Assembly (NCBI GenBank): GCA_014773175.1
Contig: VXCM01001391.1
Location: 1 to 64,000 of the forward strand
Source of the DNA: Lucifuga dentata
Taxonomy: Eukaryota > Chordata > Actinopteri > Ophidiiformes > Bythitidae
Direction of reading: 5' to 3'
DNA: 64,000 nucleotides
Positions 11,727 to 23,134 of the stretch are shown piece after piece; within the stretch, counting starts at the first letter, position 1, and every line of letters starts with the position of its first letter. The notes below the pieces were generated by a model that was not told where the DNA came from, searched no databases, and was given only the letters and a program-made list of their open reading frames with translations. The translations under genes and the position numbers were made by a program.

Positions 11727-14700
11727 CATAGTGGACAGTTTTGCTTCCACAGAGAAATTGAAGGAAAGTGCTACATGTTTTTCTGAGCTATTTAAATACT
11801 GTAGTATCCTTTGGTCAGGTTATTTCTGTCCCCCATAGACAATACAGTGCCAATCCACACACACACACACACACAAAAAATATATATATATCGCCTTACC
11901 TTCAAACAAACTCCACAGGCTTTCTTTGGCCTTGGTGGCTGGCAGGACATGTACTAAAGGAGAGAGAGTCATCAGTGTGGCTTCCCTATGCATGATTACA
12001 TGCCGAACAGAGTTTAAATAAAGTTAATTGTAGGAAGATAATGAGTTGTTGTTGAAACCTTCTAAATTCCAGATCCACAATCAGATCCAGATCAAAATGT
12101 AACCACTTCTTCCTCTCATCATGACCTATTTGTCCCCCAGATTTCATCTAAAACCCTGCATAAGTTTTTGAGGTATCCCCCTAACAGACAAAGAAGCGGA
12201 AACACATCACAGGAAACAAAAAGCGTAGGTCGTCTTTAACAGCGTGACATCATTTGTCTTTCAGCATCAACGTATCATTAAATACAGTTTACTTCCATGG
12301 AATGCCAACCCCAAAAATCTGATATGAGCACCAGCCTGGATGTAAAGTGAGATTCAGTAAATATGTGTAATGAGAATTCCAGCCATGCTTCCCACATACA
12401 TACACACACACACACACACACATTTCTCCACCCGATCTACCCACAGCAGTCTTAACGCCGCTGCACGTTTGCTGACTTGGTGGTAGGAAGCTCGTGAAGC
12501 TTGACACCCACCAGAGCATCTCGAAATACCCCAAACCGCCAGCTGACGACAGGCTGGCGANGAAGCTTGACACCCACCAGAGCATCTCGAAATACCCCAA
12601 ACCGCCAGCTGACGACAGGCTGGCGAGCCAATCCGGCATGGAGGCTTTCCCACAGGCCGCTCCGCCCGCCGACTGACAGACTGACCTAAAACACTTTATC
12701 TACACAGCAACAACACTTTATCTCAGAAAGAGCCGCTGCAGACGTCCTTATACACAGGTCCTTCTCAACAAAACTAGATTACCGTAATAACTGTAATAGA
12801 ATACTGCAACTAAACTCATGCTTTCCACTCCTGGAAATTTCCTTCTCTGGGATCAAATTTGAATTTCTCCTGTATAAGCTGACCCCCGATTTGTTTTGTG
12901 AAATTTGGTCATAAAAACTCGGCTTATACTTGAGTATATACGGTAATTGTTGCATAAAGAACCGTCCATTCTTGACTGTACTAACTTCCTGTTGTGTCTC
13001 TGCATCCTTTCTTCTAACATGAAATACTGATGACAGAAGCTAATTTGTACGGAGCTCTATCGACTCTCTGTCAGCGTGGCAGCTGCATGTTGGAATAATC
13101 AGAAACTGTAAATCTGCCTCACTGTATACGCCATAAAAACCGCCTTTATCATGTAGAAAATGACACAAAGTTCTAATGGCTGAAGACCACATCAGGCTGC
13201 GGTGGAAACATTCAGACAAACTGCTTTTTGTTCATCAGAGTCACAGAGACACATTCAAATGAGTTGTGTTCTCTTTTTTGTGCCCCAACAAACCAAAGAT
13301 GTGGAATGAATAATCATCTGCTGTGCCGTCATGATGCGCTGAGCCAGTTTGTGCTCTGCATCCATTTAATTTACTGTATTATAAATGACTATGGATGAAC
13401 ACAAACACACAGCAGCATTGTACACAACAAAAAAGCTTTGAATCGTCCATCCTCTAACTTCCTGTTGTCTCTGTATCCTTCTTCTCACAATCAGCATCTT
13501 TCTATCGCCATCAATATAAGCCTGCTTCTGCAGTGTCTTTCTCATTTAACATAGATGCATATTAACTCAAGTGTTTAACGGTTTTTAAGTTATTTAATTT
13601 GTATAATTTATGTTTCTTTGTCTTATTTGTTTTCTTTATGTTTCTATGTATTTATGTGTACTGATGAACTCCAGGAAGACTAACAACTGCATTTGTGGAA
13701 GTTAATAGGGATCTAATAAACAATAAACTGTTGTAACTGAGCATTAAAGGACCATACCATCCATTCTGCATGTTTGAGCCTAATATATTAAATTTTCATA
13801 CATGTAACGTTACTGACAATTATTTTCCAAAGCATACTACTGGAATGGTGAATTAAAAATGTTTTTCCTACCTTCCAGACCTCCATTGGTTTCAGTTCAT
13901 TCTGCTATTAAAATCAACTTGTTGATACTGTAAACGTTCTTGGGATAGGTAATCCATCATCACCAACAAGACGTGTATTCAGGTTTTTTTAGAAGTTATG
14001 TAATTTTAGTGTTTAAGCTCAATAAAAAGCGTGGAGTGAATGTATGCCTCCACCGGGGAATATAGTCCCAAAAGAAGACCTGCGTTTATGGAAAAATTTA
14101 AAGGACCGTGACTTCATAAGGCTGTGTAACTATTAGCAGGAGAAACATGGATTTTTAAGGTGGGTGTATCACTTGAATATTTGATTTTGAAAGATTAAGA
14201 GATTTTGCAAAATATCAGGAAAGCTGAAATACAGTTTTATTCTTTGGGAAATGATTGCCAGTAACATAACATGTATGAAAATTGAATATATTCGGCTCAA
14301 ACATGCAAAATGGGTGGTATGATCCTTTAAATATTCATCTAACTGGTCAGATAGGATAAAAATAACAACATGGATGGCAAGAATGGAAACGCATGTCACC
14401 CATACTACAATTTCTATTCAATGACAACACTTCCTCAAGCTCTACATACGGCAACTCAAGAGGGACATTTCCACCATAATACAGAAATACACAGAACTTA
14501 AAAAGATATGCAATCTGTTACGCATGTCCCGTTATTCGTGGATCTTGTGCTTTCTTGACTATTGTGCACTTTAAACCTGATTTAGAGTTTAATTCAGTTT
14601 AAAAGTGATTTAAGCTCTGGGACAAAGCCGCTCTTAAAACCCTCCAAACACGAAAACAAATCCAGTAGAAATAGAAGTAGTTTCTAGTTTAGTCACTCCA

Positions 14701-17700
14701 AAACAAAACATGGAGGCAATGAAAAGAGAGTTGTTTTTGATTCACGAAGAGCAGGAATTGCTGTTTCTTTCATCAGCTGCAAAATGATAAAAGTACAGAA
14801 GACATTAGTTGGTAGGATCTTTGAATACTTCCCCTTCCTCCCCACCTCCTCGCTCGGCCAATTGTCAAAGAAGTTGCATTTACATCACACAAACGTTTAA
14901 AATCAAGTGTTGCGTGACTTCACGATCGACAATCAGACGTGCCCCCACAGCTGTTTTGGCTGCAGTCGCATCACATTTTCCACTGTGATGTCCGTGTCAA
15001 ACAGGTCTTACATGTTCAACAGAACTGCGAACATTTCTCTTTTCCACTTTCCTTGTGGAGTTCTTTGTTACTATACTTAAACGCACCACATCTGTTTGCC
15101 GTGTACCTCTCTACAATAATCTCCTCAACTCTTGGCCGCCCACATGACATGGAAATAAACTACAGGCCAGAAGTTTAAGGCCACCCCCAGATTTAAAAAA
15201 AAGCATTAATATACTGTTTGTTTTACAATTTGCTGCACAGGAAATGACAAAAATATATAAAATAAATGTAACTAATTAGTTTTCAAGAATAATTTGCCAA
15301 CCAGAGCACATCATGTAGCCACTCTGGCTACAGAAATGATTAGTAATGAAGGCATCAGTCTGTATTGATGCAGCACTCCTGTTGTGTTCCAACTCCCTGC
15401 TGATGTGTTTTAACATTCTATTCCTGCTGTCTGCCTTCTCCCACATCATTTTGGTTTAACGTGCTACACAGTCTGCTATGCTAAATCTGGGGGCGACCTC
15501 AAACTTCTGGCCTGTCATGTAGTTATGAGTTCAGAAAAGGAGAAGTTGTTTATGTGGACACCGTGCCCTGCCCTCTGCTGAACCCCGTGACCCTTTTAGC
15601 TATGTTTATTATGACCGTAGTAAGTAGAGTAGTGGGAGTTTCATGAGTGAGACTGATTGTGGAAACACCTGGTCACCTAATGTTCTCCGACCACAGGAAT
15701 TCCATTAGTTTTATGTCACACACACACATATGTGCACATACAGTCTCCGTAATCTGGTGTTTCTCATCCGAAGCGGGTACCAGGACACGTCCCAGAGGGC
15801 CTTTTCCTCTCAGATGTGTAGCTGATGTAAATCATAGCTAGCTGGGGCAGAAATAGTTCTGTTTTCCTGTGTTGTCAGAGCTCCGGCCTTTCTGGTACAA
15901 TTACACACAACCAAATTTACCCTTAGAGCTTCTGGTTGATTTATCAAAGCCACAACGGAGCAGGTCATTTTCAATCGAGACCCACATCTGAGCAAACCAA
16001 AACATCTCAAGGTGTTTTCAGACCTGTTGTCTGTTCGCTTTTTTCTGAATCAGGGATGAAATGAAACTTCCACACCTACAAAACTTCCGTTGGGGCTTCC
16101 ACATGAGTGTCAGCGCCACACGGAGGTGTGCTGTGAAAACTGGTGACTATTGGAATGAATTGTAATGACATGATGTAGCAGAATAACAGGTTTTGGTTGA
16201 TCTACACCACCGTAGTTATGTTTATTCATTTTCCTTATCTTTACTTTACAATGGTACTTTTATCTATTTCCACTGTGGGCTGCATGGGCTAGGAGAGCAG
16301 GATGGTCATGTGACAGGGTGGGCATGCCCTGGGTGCCCCTGCTCTCTGGGGTGTGCACCCCCTTGTCCCTCCTCTTTCCTGCCCATGACCATTATCTGGT
16401 GAGTCGTGTTTTATTTTGTGCAGAGTTAACTTGGCTAAATTATTATTTCCATCCATCCATTATCCTCCACTTATCCAGGCCTGGGTCGTGGTGGCAGCAG
16501 ACTAAGCAGCCTGGCCCACACTTCCTATCCCTGGCCACGCCCTCTAACTCCTCCTGGGGGACTCCGAGGCATTCCCAGGCCAGCCAGGAGATGTAATCCC
16601 TCCAGCGTGTCCTGGGTCTTCCCCAGGGCCTCTTCCCAGTTGGACGTACCTGGAAGACCTCCCTCGGGAGACAACCAGGGGGCATCCTTACTAGGTACAT
16701 GAACCACCTCAACTGAATGTCCAAGCTTCTCACCCTGTCCCTGACACCCTATGGAGGAACCTCATTTCATTTAAATTATTATTTATTGTCTCTTAATGTT
16801 TGAATTTCTTTATTTCTATGTTAATGCAGTTTATGGGATCTTCCTTTATTGTATTATGTTGCATTTTAAGTGTTTTGCAGTTTATTTTACCAGTATGATT
16901 TGATTTGCTAAGTCCGGCGTTGCTTCTCTTTTAGTGGAGTTTTGGTTGTGTCTGCTGGAGCTGAGGCTGCGTTTCTGTTCCTCACGGACAGACAGCACAA
17001 TAAAGTGGGAAAGAGCCTAGTCTTTGTTTTATTCAACACAACGCACGAGCGACACCGCTATATGAGGAGGTTTGTCCGGATCCTGATGTTTGTCCGTTGG
17101 TATTCCATGCTGATTTTAATGCCAGTAATCAGGATAGTCTGATGGAATGGGAAGTATGAAGGATGCTTCTCTTGGAGGTAAATGGGTTTTTGGAGTCATC
17201 CAGAGTCTCTGTGTAGTGCCAGAAAAAGAAATGACAGAATTTTCTAAACGTTTTCTAGTTCATATCACAATTTGCAGTATTCAGCCAAAATGCTGCAGTC
17301 GTCTTTTTAAAAAAATTAATATCACTGCTGCAAAAACCACAGACTGGCGCTTCCTCGGATGAAAATAGCTCACCACATCCTTGACCACTAAAAGGTTGAC
17401 AGCCAGACGGGAACCATCCGCCCCCTCAACTCATCTCTGCAGAAAACATGAAGTTTACCTTCCCTGACACCAACTATCTCTTGTTTTGGTTCTGCTGAGT
17501 CTTTCTGGGCTGTGATTCTGTTCTACTTTTGGGAAGGAAACTCCGTATCTTAGCCAATGTCAACAGCGTTCGTAGGGACTGAGTGTCTGCTCGGATTTGG
17601 CCACGGACGCTCTGGAAGTCACAGCCTGCAGGAACGCTTCCATGGAAACTGTGGTGAGCGACGTAGAATGTTGTTCAAAGTAGACAAGAACACTGACAGC

Positions 17701-20700
17701 CCTGCTGTGATGATTTAGAATAAGATGAACTGCCCTCAGATTGTTGTGGGGATAAAATATTGCAAATCATGGGATAAACAACTCTTAATCAAATTATCTG
17801 CAGCATCATTCATGCCTGTTTTTCCCTACTTTCAGCTCATGGTTGACAACATGTAAAACTGATTTCAACTTTGGAAATTTGAATGTTTTGTTGGCAGTTC
17901 TTGCTCTGAACACTCAGTTCCCATTGACACTTATAATTAATATGTAACTTGTATCCAGATTCATTATTTCGACAATGAAAAATGCATTATGACTGGATCT
18001 CTATCACAACTAGCCACATGTAAATGCAATCTGTACACCTGGGACAAATTCTTAAATTCTTAAGATAAAATCTATGCATATGTTGAAAACATCACCAGCC
18101 TCATTCTCCCAACTCCACATGGTCTAACTGAGAAAGTTATTTTGAATCGGGAATTATGGCTTCCCATAAATGGGTACCTGTGTGCCTGAAACATGGATGA
18201 TGAAGCAAAAAAATGATTTAGTTATTAAGAAAAAAAGTGATGAATGTCTGTGGATCAAAGAGGAAAGATGGGCTTTAACAGTATAACAACCTGCCAGCTT
18301 AGATGCAATCGCAGAATCGCAAATGCAAATCCCATCTTTGGATGTCATTGTACCTGGAAAACAGATTCAGGTAATGACATCATATTTGATTTGTGAAGGG
18401 GCCTTAGTGTCTGGTAACTCAGGAAAAAATATATAAAAAGTGTCTTTTTTCTGGTGTGTTTAGAGAAAATGAAGGAGCAACACCATCGCCAATTACTCAA
18501 ACTTCATTAACAAAGGAAATGAAGATGAGAATGCCTCAGCACTTTCGTCTCTAATCTACAGAGAAGTGTCAGGATACAGCAAACAAACCTAAACAAAAAA
18601 AATCGATGATGGTGCACGTCAGTTCAAGCCACAAGTGAATGCATCGCGGTTGGAAGGAAAAAATGACTCTGCTTTGATGTTCGCTTCTCGTTTTAGGAAA
18701 GCGTACAGATTTCTTTGCATTACATGATGTGATACCACTGAATGTGTCATCCATTCCACAGCGTGAAGGACTCCTGTACCAGCCGCAGCACCAAAAACCC
18801 ACACAACCCCTCTACTCCTTCTCCAAAGATCATCCACTCTGCCGAAAGCCGCAAACTTCCAGCGACGGAGGATCCTNTCTACTCCTTCTCCAAAGATCAT
18901 CCACTCTGCCGAAAGCCGCAAACTTCCAGCGACGGAGGATCCTTTAATCTCCGGGCTCGACATTTCTGCAGCAAATCAAAAGCAGGACGGGCTTTTGCTC
19001 AAACTGACTTCACTCTCTCTCTCTCCAGCCAGAGCAATGACATCATCCAGCTGTGGTCGGAGAAACCGCTACTGCACCCCCNCCCCCCCCAAACAAATAG
19101 TTTTTCTGCTTTCTCCTGTGAAATCTTATCAGAATTTAAAGTAACTTCTGCTTGTTGTGGTGATAAAAAATAATTTGGAGCCTCCTCCCTCCCCTGCAGA
19201 CTCAGTTGGGTCTTTAGGTTTGACTGATATGTCTGTAAACCTACAAACATTCCTCTTTGCCCTCAGTGTTTGTGCTTTCTATGCTATCTGCCTCGTATAA
19301 TTACGACATAAGCTTAAAGGAGCATACCGGTGATTTTGCATGTTTAAGCGCAATATCATAGAACCTGCATACATGTTACGTTACTGCTAACCATTTTCCA
19401 AAACACGCTACAGGAGCGGCACATTTTAGAATTGTTTTTCCTACCTTCTAGACTTCCAGTATGTTTCTGTTCATTCCGTTATGCTATAAAAATCAACTTG
19501 TGGAGACGTGAAACATGTTTGAGATAAATAATCCATCACAGCAAACAAAACACCTAATAATTTTTTTTTTCTCAAAGTTGCACGGTTTCAGGCTGGTCCA
19601 GTTCTTAGAATAGATTTAGATTAAACTAACGTGACCTTGGTCATATAGATGGTGTCAAAGAGCAAAGTTAATCTCCCAGAGGTAATTAATGGCTATAAAT
19701 AAATAAAACGCACGACCTCTCACCTCTGAGCTCAGTAGCGGCGGTGCAGTTGGACGAAGACTTCCAGCGGTCCAGGTNCGACCTCTCACCTCTGAGCTCA
19801 GTAGCGGCGGTGCAGTTGGACGAAGACTTCCAGCGGTCCAGGTGCTTTTTAAACTCTTGCACCCTGCACATGTAGAGACCTCGGTCACCCTCCGACACAT
19901 TCAAAACCAGCAGGTCAAAGATCTTCCCCTGCTTCACCACTGTCAGCTTCAGCTTAGGCCACGGGAAACTCTTGGTGTAGTTGCCATAGAAACGGGCCTT
20001 CCTCATGTTGACGCGGGCGATGAGGAGTTCGTCTTCGGGCCGGTCTGCGCCTGCTGGTNCGGGCCTTCCTCATGTTGACGCGGGCGATGAGGAGTTCGTC
20101 TTCGGGCCGGTCTGCGCCTGCTGGTAGGAAAGTCCATTTCACGACTGGTAAAGCGCTGTTGCGACGTCGCTGGGACACGACACAGGACAGAGTGACATTT
20201 TGACCCTCCTGGGCCACCGTGAAAGGGGAAGGAGTGATGGTGACGTTGATGGCGAAACACAAATCTGTAGAAGCAAGTTTTGGACAAATTAAAGAAGTTA
20301 CTTTAGAAGATGGAGTAGCACGGCGTGGGGGTGCTTCAGGTGCAGCGTGGTGACAGGCTATCAAGACTTTTGGATTCGTTTGGATGACGGTTCAACTCTA
20401 CTGTAGGATGTAACCGTTATCTGATATTAACATAACATAAACAGGATGTTAAAGACGTGTAACCGTAACCTAAAACACCCTGTTTTCACTCAATGTGCAC
20501 AGCAGTGCTGCAGCGAGGGAGAGTGGAAGTGAACCGAGGAGTTTCTGCATATTAAAGGACTATACCACCCATTTTGCATGTTTGAGGCCTAACATATTCA
20601 ATTTTCATACACATTACTGACAATCATTCCCCAAAGCATACTACTGGAACGGTGAATTAAAAATGTTTTTCCTACCTTCCAGACCTCCATTGGTTTCAGT

Positions 20701-22475
20701 TCATTCTGATACGCTATTAAAATCAACTTGTTGATACTTGAAACGTTCTTGGGATAGGTAATCCATCATCACCAACAAGACGTGTATTCAGGGTTTTTTA
20801 GAAGTTATGTAATTTTAGTGTTTAAGCTCAATAAAAAGCGTGGAGTGAATGTATGCCTCCACCAGGGAATATAGTCCCAAAAGAAGACCTGCGTTTATGG
20901 AAAAATTTAAAGGACTGTGACTTCATAAGGCTGTGTAACTATTAGCAGGAAAAACATGGATTTCTAAGGCCGGTGTATCACTTGAATATTTGATTTTGAA
21001 AGATTAAAGAGATTTTGCAAAATATCAGGAAAGCTGAAATACAGTTTCATCCTTTGGGAAATGATTGTCAGTAACATGTATGAAAATTGAATATATTAGG
21101 CTCAAACGTGAAAACTGATGGCATGGTCCTTTAAGCATTGCAAAAACTTCAACATTGAGATCTAAATGAAAATAAAAACATGAAAATCTGAATATGTCCA
21201 TTTTAAACTTTAATTTTTGTTATCTTTTCTGTTTTCATGTATAGTGATTATTTAATAATTTAATTTTCGATGAATTTGTGAATTTTATTGCTCAAAACTT
21301 CCTGTTGTTATTTATTATGGTCTTGTATCAGACGTGCCATTTCACAATTTTTTAATGACCAAATTTGAAGGATTCTTGTGTATGTTGTTGATGGATGTTT
21401 ATATTATGTGTTTATAGAGAAAACAAATTAACTGGATTATCAGATTTCTGTTACCCTCAAATACCCAAATTGGCTTAAAAAAGAAAAAAAGGCATGGGTT
21501 CGGCGAATATGATGACAAACATGTCGCTTGAGATGGAAAAGCTTTTGATTTTCACAGAATCTCAAATTACACACACAGTTGTGTAACTAAAGATTTTCTA
21601 AGTAAAAAATGTTGTTTTGCACTTTCAAAATTTATTTTAAATTGCTAAGTGGTGGAAAAAACAGATTGACACCACTTTCATGACATTTATAGTGATTATT
21701 TTTTTCTTTGCGCTAATTTTATTTCTGTAGCTAAACGTGTACAAAGTTTATCAAAACTTACAAAATAAATAAACAGAAAAAAAAATTATTCAAGAATATA
21801 AATAATTTGATAAAAGAACAGACAGCCTGTCGTAACGGAGAACTCGCACTGGGTTTGTTGTTTCTGGGATCGTCTGACTGCCGTGTTGTTTTTGGCACGT
21901 GACGACATACGTGGGATGAATGAGGAACAAACTTTTGCTGCATCTGCTGCATGACAACTTCTCACACTTCTGTTTTTTTCAGCCTCTGTTTCTTAATCCA
22001 CACTTTCCATAGAATCATACTGTCAAGAACTCAAAGGCTTTTTTATTTTACCTCTTTTTTTAACTTTTGTCTCTCGCTTTTTTGGAATGGCAGTGACAGT
22101 AGAGCTGAAGTAGATGATTGCAGCTGAGAAGTTATTTGACCTGAAGATCTCTGAAATGAATCCAGAGGTGAAGCTGCAAAACTACCAATTTTCACTTTGA
22201 CGCTCCCTTTTATTTCTGCAAACATGTCATTTTTGATAAACTTGTTATTTTCCTGCCAAACTCCCTGCAATCAACTGGACAATTCATAGAAAAGTTTGAG
22301 TCAACATCTACCAATGTTGACTCCATCTCCTCACCGTCACCCCAGCATCCTCCCACACTTTCTCTAAAAACATTTTTCCTCCACCACTTCCACTTTATTA
22401 TGAAGCAAAATAACTTTTCCTACCTCCAAAGAGGACTCGAGTCAGGAGAGCAAAGACCACGGAGCAGATCTTCAT
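6488..22475 (-). CDS. vstm4: VSTM4: V-set and transmembrane domain protein 4 (8 coding exons)
   Basis: Coding exons in transcript order are 22475-22424, 20264-19724, 11953-11900, 11158-11051, 9233-9200, 8393-8269, 8022-7958 and 6613-6488. Every junction has AG/GT ends and the phases agree, giving 323 residues after removing two assembly duplications in exon 2; the human protein is about 320. Layout: signal peptide (about 1-17), Ig V-set domain with C45, W61 and C128 plus an Asp-Arg-Gly-Leu-Tyr-Met-Cys F-strand motif, five Asn-x-Ser/Thr sites, a short stalk (154-171), one membrane helix (about 172-198), a basic cytoplasmic tail, then LTYAEL (Y292) and TVYAQI (Y313). Stretches such as SSGETVTSV, KPKLLKPQ, EENLTYAEL and VYAQILFEE match human VSTM4, known as the precursor of the secreted peptide Lv. 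Introns carry CA repeats and six copies of a TTAA-ended transposon. The start is the ATG opening the hydrophobic leader; an ATG 23 bases upstream is out of frame. Confidence 0.93.
6901..6924. repeat. Short perfect inverted repeat in VSTM4 intron 7
   Basis: Nine-base arms ATGACCCTC and GAGGGTCAT flank a 6-base loop. No gene or terminator role is suggested at this intronic place. Confidence 0.7.
7301..7882 (+). mobile_element. TTAA-ended MITE, copy 1 (orientation A)
   Basis: The left end is TTAAAGGACCATACC and the right end is a decayed inverted version of it. The interior matches copy 2 at 9833 nearly base for base, and copies 3 and 4 in the opposite orientation. The copy lies in VSTM4 intron 7. 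No transposase is present. Confidence 0.8.
7958..8022 (-). CDS. vstm4: VSTM4 exon 7
   Basis: 65 bases from acceptor TTTCTGCAG to donor GTGAGT. It encodes APIGDKTRKPKLLKPQPRK and then VVL, very close to the human tail. Phase 1 in, phase 0 out. Confidence 0.88.
8269..8393 (-). CDS. vstm4: VSTM4 exon 6 (basic cytoplasmic tail)
   Basis: 125 bases from acceptor GACTGCAG to donor GTAAAC. It encodes SGETVTSVINVSPALPKK, a Lys/Arg-rich run, then TPPEIPAK, colinear with human VSTM4. Phase 2 in, phase 1 out. Confidence 0.88.
8603..8845 (+). repeat. Purine tract (AAAAGG/GAAAA-rich) in VSTM4 intron 5
   Basis: About 240 bases are almost pure A and G on the plus strand, so the transcribed VSTM4 strand reads as a long pyrimidine tract. 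This makes Phe/Leu/Ser-rich ORFs on the minus strand that are not genes. Confidence 0.9.
9200..9233 (-). CDS. vstm4: VSTM4 exon 5 (cytoplasmic, 34 bases)
   Basis: Acceptor CTCCCTGCAG, donor GTAAGC. It encodes DNYHLVKSSQN and splits a serine with exon 6, matching the human tail motif ending QNSSGETVTSV. Phase 1 in, phase 2 out. Confidence 0.85.
9833..10405 (+). mobile_element. TTAA-ended MITE, copy 2 (orientation A)
   Basis: It runs from TTAAAGGACCATACC to GTATGGTCCTTTAA, with roughly 80-bp imperfect inverted ends and the same interior as copy 1. It lies in VSTM4 intron 4, inverted relative to copy 3 in intron 2. Confidence 0.85.
11051..11158 (-). CDS. vstm4: VSTM4 exon 4 (transmembrane helix)
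   Basis: This 108-base exon, phase 1 on both sides, encodes DVYLCAVLICSVGLLCMC and the rest of one hydrophobic helix followed by basic residues (QRKQR). Its acceptor TGTGTGTTTCAG is the last copy of a tandem array at 11151-11690 whose every unit repeats this splice site and the first codons of the exon. Confidence 0.88.
11151..11690 (-). repeat. 21/22-bp minisatellite made of VSTM4 exon-4 splice acceptors
   Basis: On the minus strand the units read about CTGTGTGTTTCAGACGTGTAC, i.e. the intron end, the AG and the first codons of exon 4. Roughly two dozen copies occur. The six nearest the exon are 22, 21, 22, 21, 21 and 22 bases long. All three minus-strand frames stay open for about 200 codons, which produces Cys/Val-rich pseudo-proteins. 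Confidence 0.93.
11680..11725. repeat. (CA)n microsatellite
   Basis: An uninterrupted CA run continues directly from the minisatellite and may be the sequence from which the array grew. Confidence 0.95.
11900..11953 (-). CDS. vstm4: VSTM4 exon 3 (extracellular stalk)
   Basis: This 54-base exon runs from acceptor CTCCTTTAG to donor GTAAGG, phase 1 on both sides. It encodes VHVLPATKAKESLWSLFE, aligning with the human stalk, which ends in a similar Trp-x-Phe-Phe-Glu. Skipping it would keep the frame. Confidence 0.85.
12496..12626. other. Assembly artefact: 65-bp direct duplication around N12561
   Basis: 12496-12560 and 12562-12626 look the same and are separated by one N. This is the pattern of two contig ends whose overlap was not merged. 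It lies in VSTM4 intron 2. Confidence 0.85.
12823..12946 (+). mobile_element. Fragment of the 'gtataagccgacc' Tigger-like element
   Basis: It matches the right end of the copy at 42010-42828, including 'ctttgtgaaatttggt'-type sequence (one base differs here) and the terminal cggcttatacttgagtata. It lies in VSTM4 intron 2. Confidence 0.7.
13744..14330 (-). mobile_element. TTAA-ended MITE, copy 3 (orientation B)
   Basis: It runs from TTAAAGGACCATACC to GGTATGATCCTTTAA and is the reverse complement of copies 1 and 2 over almost its full 587 bp. It lies in VSTM4 intron 2. Confidence 0.85.
15162..15515. mobile_element. Tc1/mariner-like MITE
   Basis: Inverted ends of about 32 bp start CAGGCCAGAAGTTTAAGG on the left and CAGGCCAGAAGTTTGAGG on the right (reversed), with a TA beside the left end. 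There is no transposase. The 'gccagaagttt' terminus resembles Tc1-type ends. It lies in VSTM4 intron 2. Confidence 0.65.
16445..16770 (-). mobile_element. 3' end of a Rex3/RTE-like LINE
   Basis: The minus strand encodes a conceptual fragment with RWFMYLVRMPPG, GRPRTRWRDYISWLAWE and a following Glu-rich run, typical of the region after the reverse transcriptase in fish non-LTR elements. It ends in GGATGGATGG, as expected of GATG-tailed Rex3/RTE elements. It is truncated at its 5' end and dead. Confidence 0.7.
18811..18943. other. Assembly artefact: 66-bp direct duplication around N18877
   Basis: 18811-18876 and 18878-18943 look the same, one N apart, in VSTM4 intron 2. ORFs read across it are artefacts. 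Confidence 0.85.
19314..19560 (-). mobile_element. TTAA-ended MITE, copy 6 (diverged, truncated)
   Basis: It starts TTAAAGGAGCATACC and follows the orientation-B order (tgcatgttt, catacatgttacgttactg, ttttcctaccttc) with many changes, then stops. It is older than the other copies. Confidence 0.65.
19724..20264 (-). CDS. vstm4: VSTM4 exon 2 (Ig V-set domain, with two assembly duplications)
   Basis: The acceptor is CTTCTACAG at 20265 and the donor is GTGAGAG at 19723. The exon encodes the complete V-set domain from DLCFAINVT to CTAATELR. Two single Ns (20059, 19778) each separate direct copies of 66 and 65 bp. The first adds 67 bases and breaks the frame; the second adds 66 bases and would only repeat 22 codons. 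Without them the exon is 408 bases, phase 1 to phase 1, as the family requires. Confidence 0.9.
20465..20545 (+). repeat. Fragment of dispersed family R300
   Basis: 'acaccctgttttcactc' and 'gtgcacagcagtgctgcagc' also occur at 60700-60760. It lies in VSTM4 intron 1, beside MITE copy 4. Confidence 0.5.
20552..21134 (-). mobile_element. TTAA-ended MITE, copy 4 (orientation B)
   Basis: It runs from TTAAAGGACTATACC to GCATGGTCCTTTAA. The interior is colinear with copy 3. It lies in VSTM4 intron 1. Confidence 0.85.
22424..22475 (-). CDS. vstm4: VSTM4 exon 1 (signal peptide)
   Basis: 52 coding bases start MKICSVVFALL and end in phase 1 at the donor GTAGGA. The short hydrophobic leader joins exon 2 as ...RVLFG-DLCFAINVT. 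It is too short for a six-frame ORF search and was found by extending upstream from the Ig exon. Confidence 0.8.
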
Positions 22476-22596
22476 TTTCCACAGCTGCAGCCTCCATAAA
22501 CTTTACTTAAATGCCTCTGAAGAAAAGAAACCCCAGATTTCCTTCTCCCTCCTCCTCTTCCTACTCCTCTTTTTCCCAGCTGAGGAGTGTAATATN

Positions 22597-22632
<36 letters not shown>

Positions 22633-22899
22633 GAAAACAGATTCATCAGGCTCACATGTGCTCCCACACACACACAAAAACAAACACACACATCTGCTGA
22701 GACAGAAGCAGACAGGTGAGCACGTGTGAGGACAAACACACACACACACATTTGCAGTCACACACACACTTCTGCTTCTGGCAAATGAGTGGGAAGTGTC
22801 ACTTCCTGCAGAATGGGAGGGAGGAGTGTGTTGTTCAGATTGACACCGAGCAAGTCACACTTCCAGCTGTGGAGAACAGCAGGAAGTGTCGGCCCCCCC

Positions 22900-22935
<36 letters not shown>
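22597..22935. repeat. Cluster of (CA)n microsatellites upstream of VSTM4
   Basis: CA runs at 22597-22630, 22737-22750 and 22900-22933 lie just upstream of VSTM4 exon 1; the first has a single N at its edge. They make Cys/Val or His/Thr ORFs that are not genes. Confidence 0.9.
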
Positions 22936-22936
<1 letters not shown>

Positions 22937-23096
22937 ACAGATGTGTGTTTGCATGTGATGGAGGATCTAAATAGTCCAAATGCTGCTTCAGATGCTTTAG
23001 GTAAGAGAACAGATGTCATTTTTAAGGATGATTATTGGCTTCAGTTGCAGATTTTTTACATCAAAATTGTTCCTCAAAACCCCTAAATTGGTTAAA

Positions 23097-23100
<4 letters not shown>

Positions 23101-23130
<30 letters not shown>
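23101..23130. repeat. (TG)n microsatellite
   Basis: A perfect TG run lies between VSTM4 and the last TMEM273 exon. Confidence 0.95.

Positions 23131-23134
<4 letters not shown>

Noticed and set aside
11013..11750. Long Cys/Val-rich ORFs of 195-245 codons on the minus strand
   Set aside because: They are readings of the 21/22-bp splice-site minisatellite and the CA run. Only the last part (11158-11051) is the real VSTM4 exon 4.
12289..12689. ORFs with a perfect internal repeat on both strands
   Set aside because: The repeat is the assembly duplication around N12561.
16443..16733. A 96-codon host gene on the minus strand
   Set aside because: The sequence is the C-terminal part of a Rex3/RTE-like LINE with a GATG tail.
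18619..19250. ORFs such as MSSPEIKGSSVAGSLRL on the minus strand
   Set aside because: They cross N18877 and N19082 and the 66-bp duplicated block, lie inside VSTM4 intron 2 and lack family matches or splice support.
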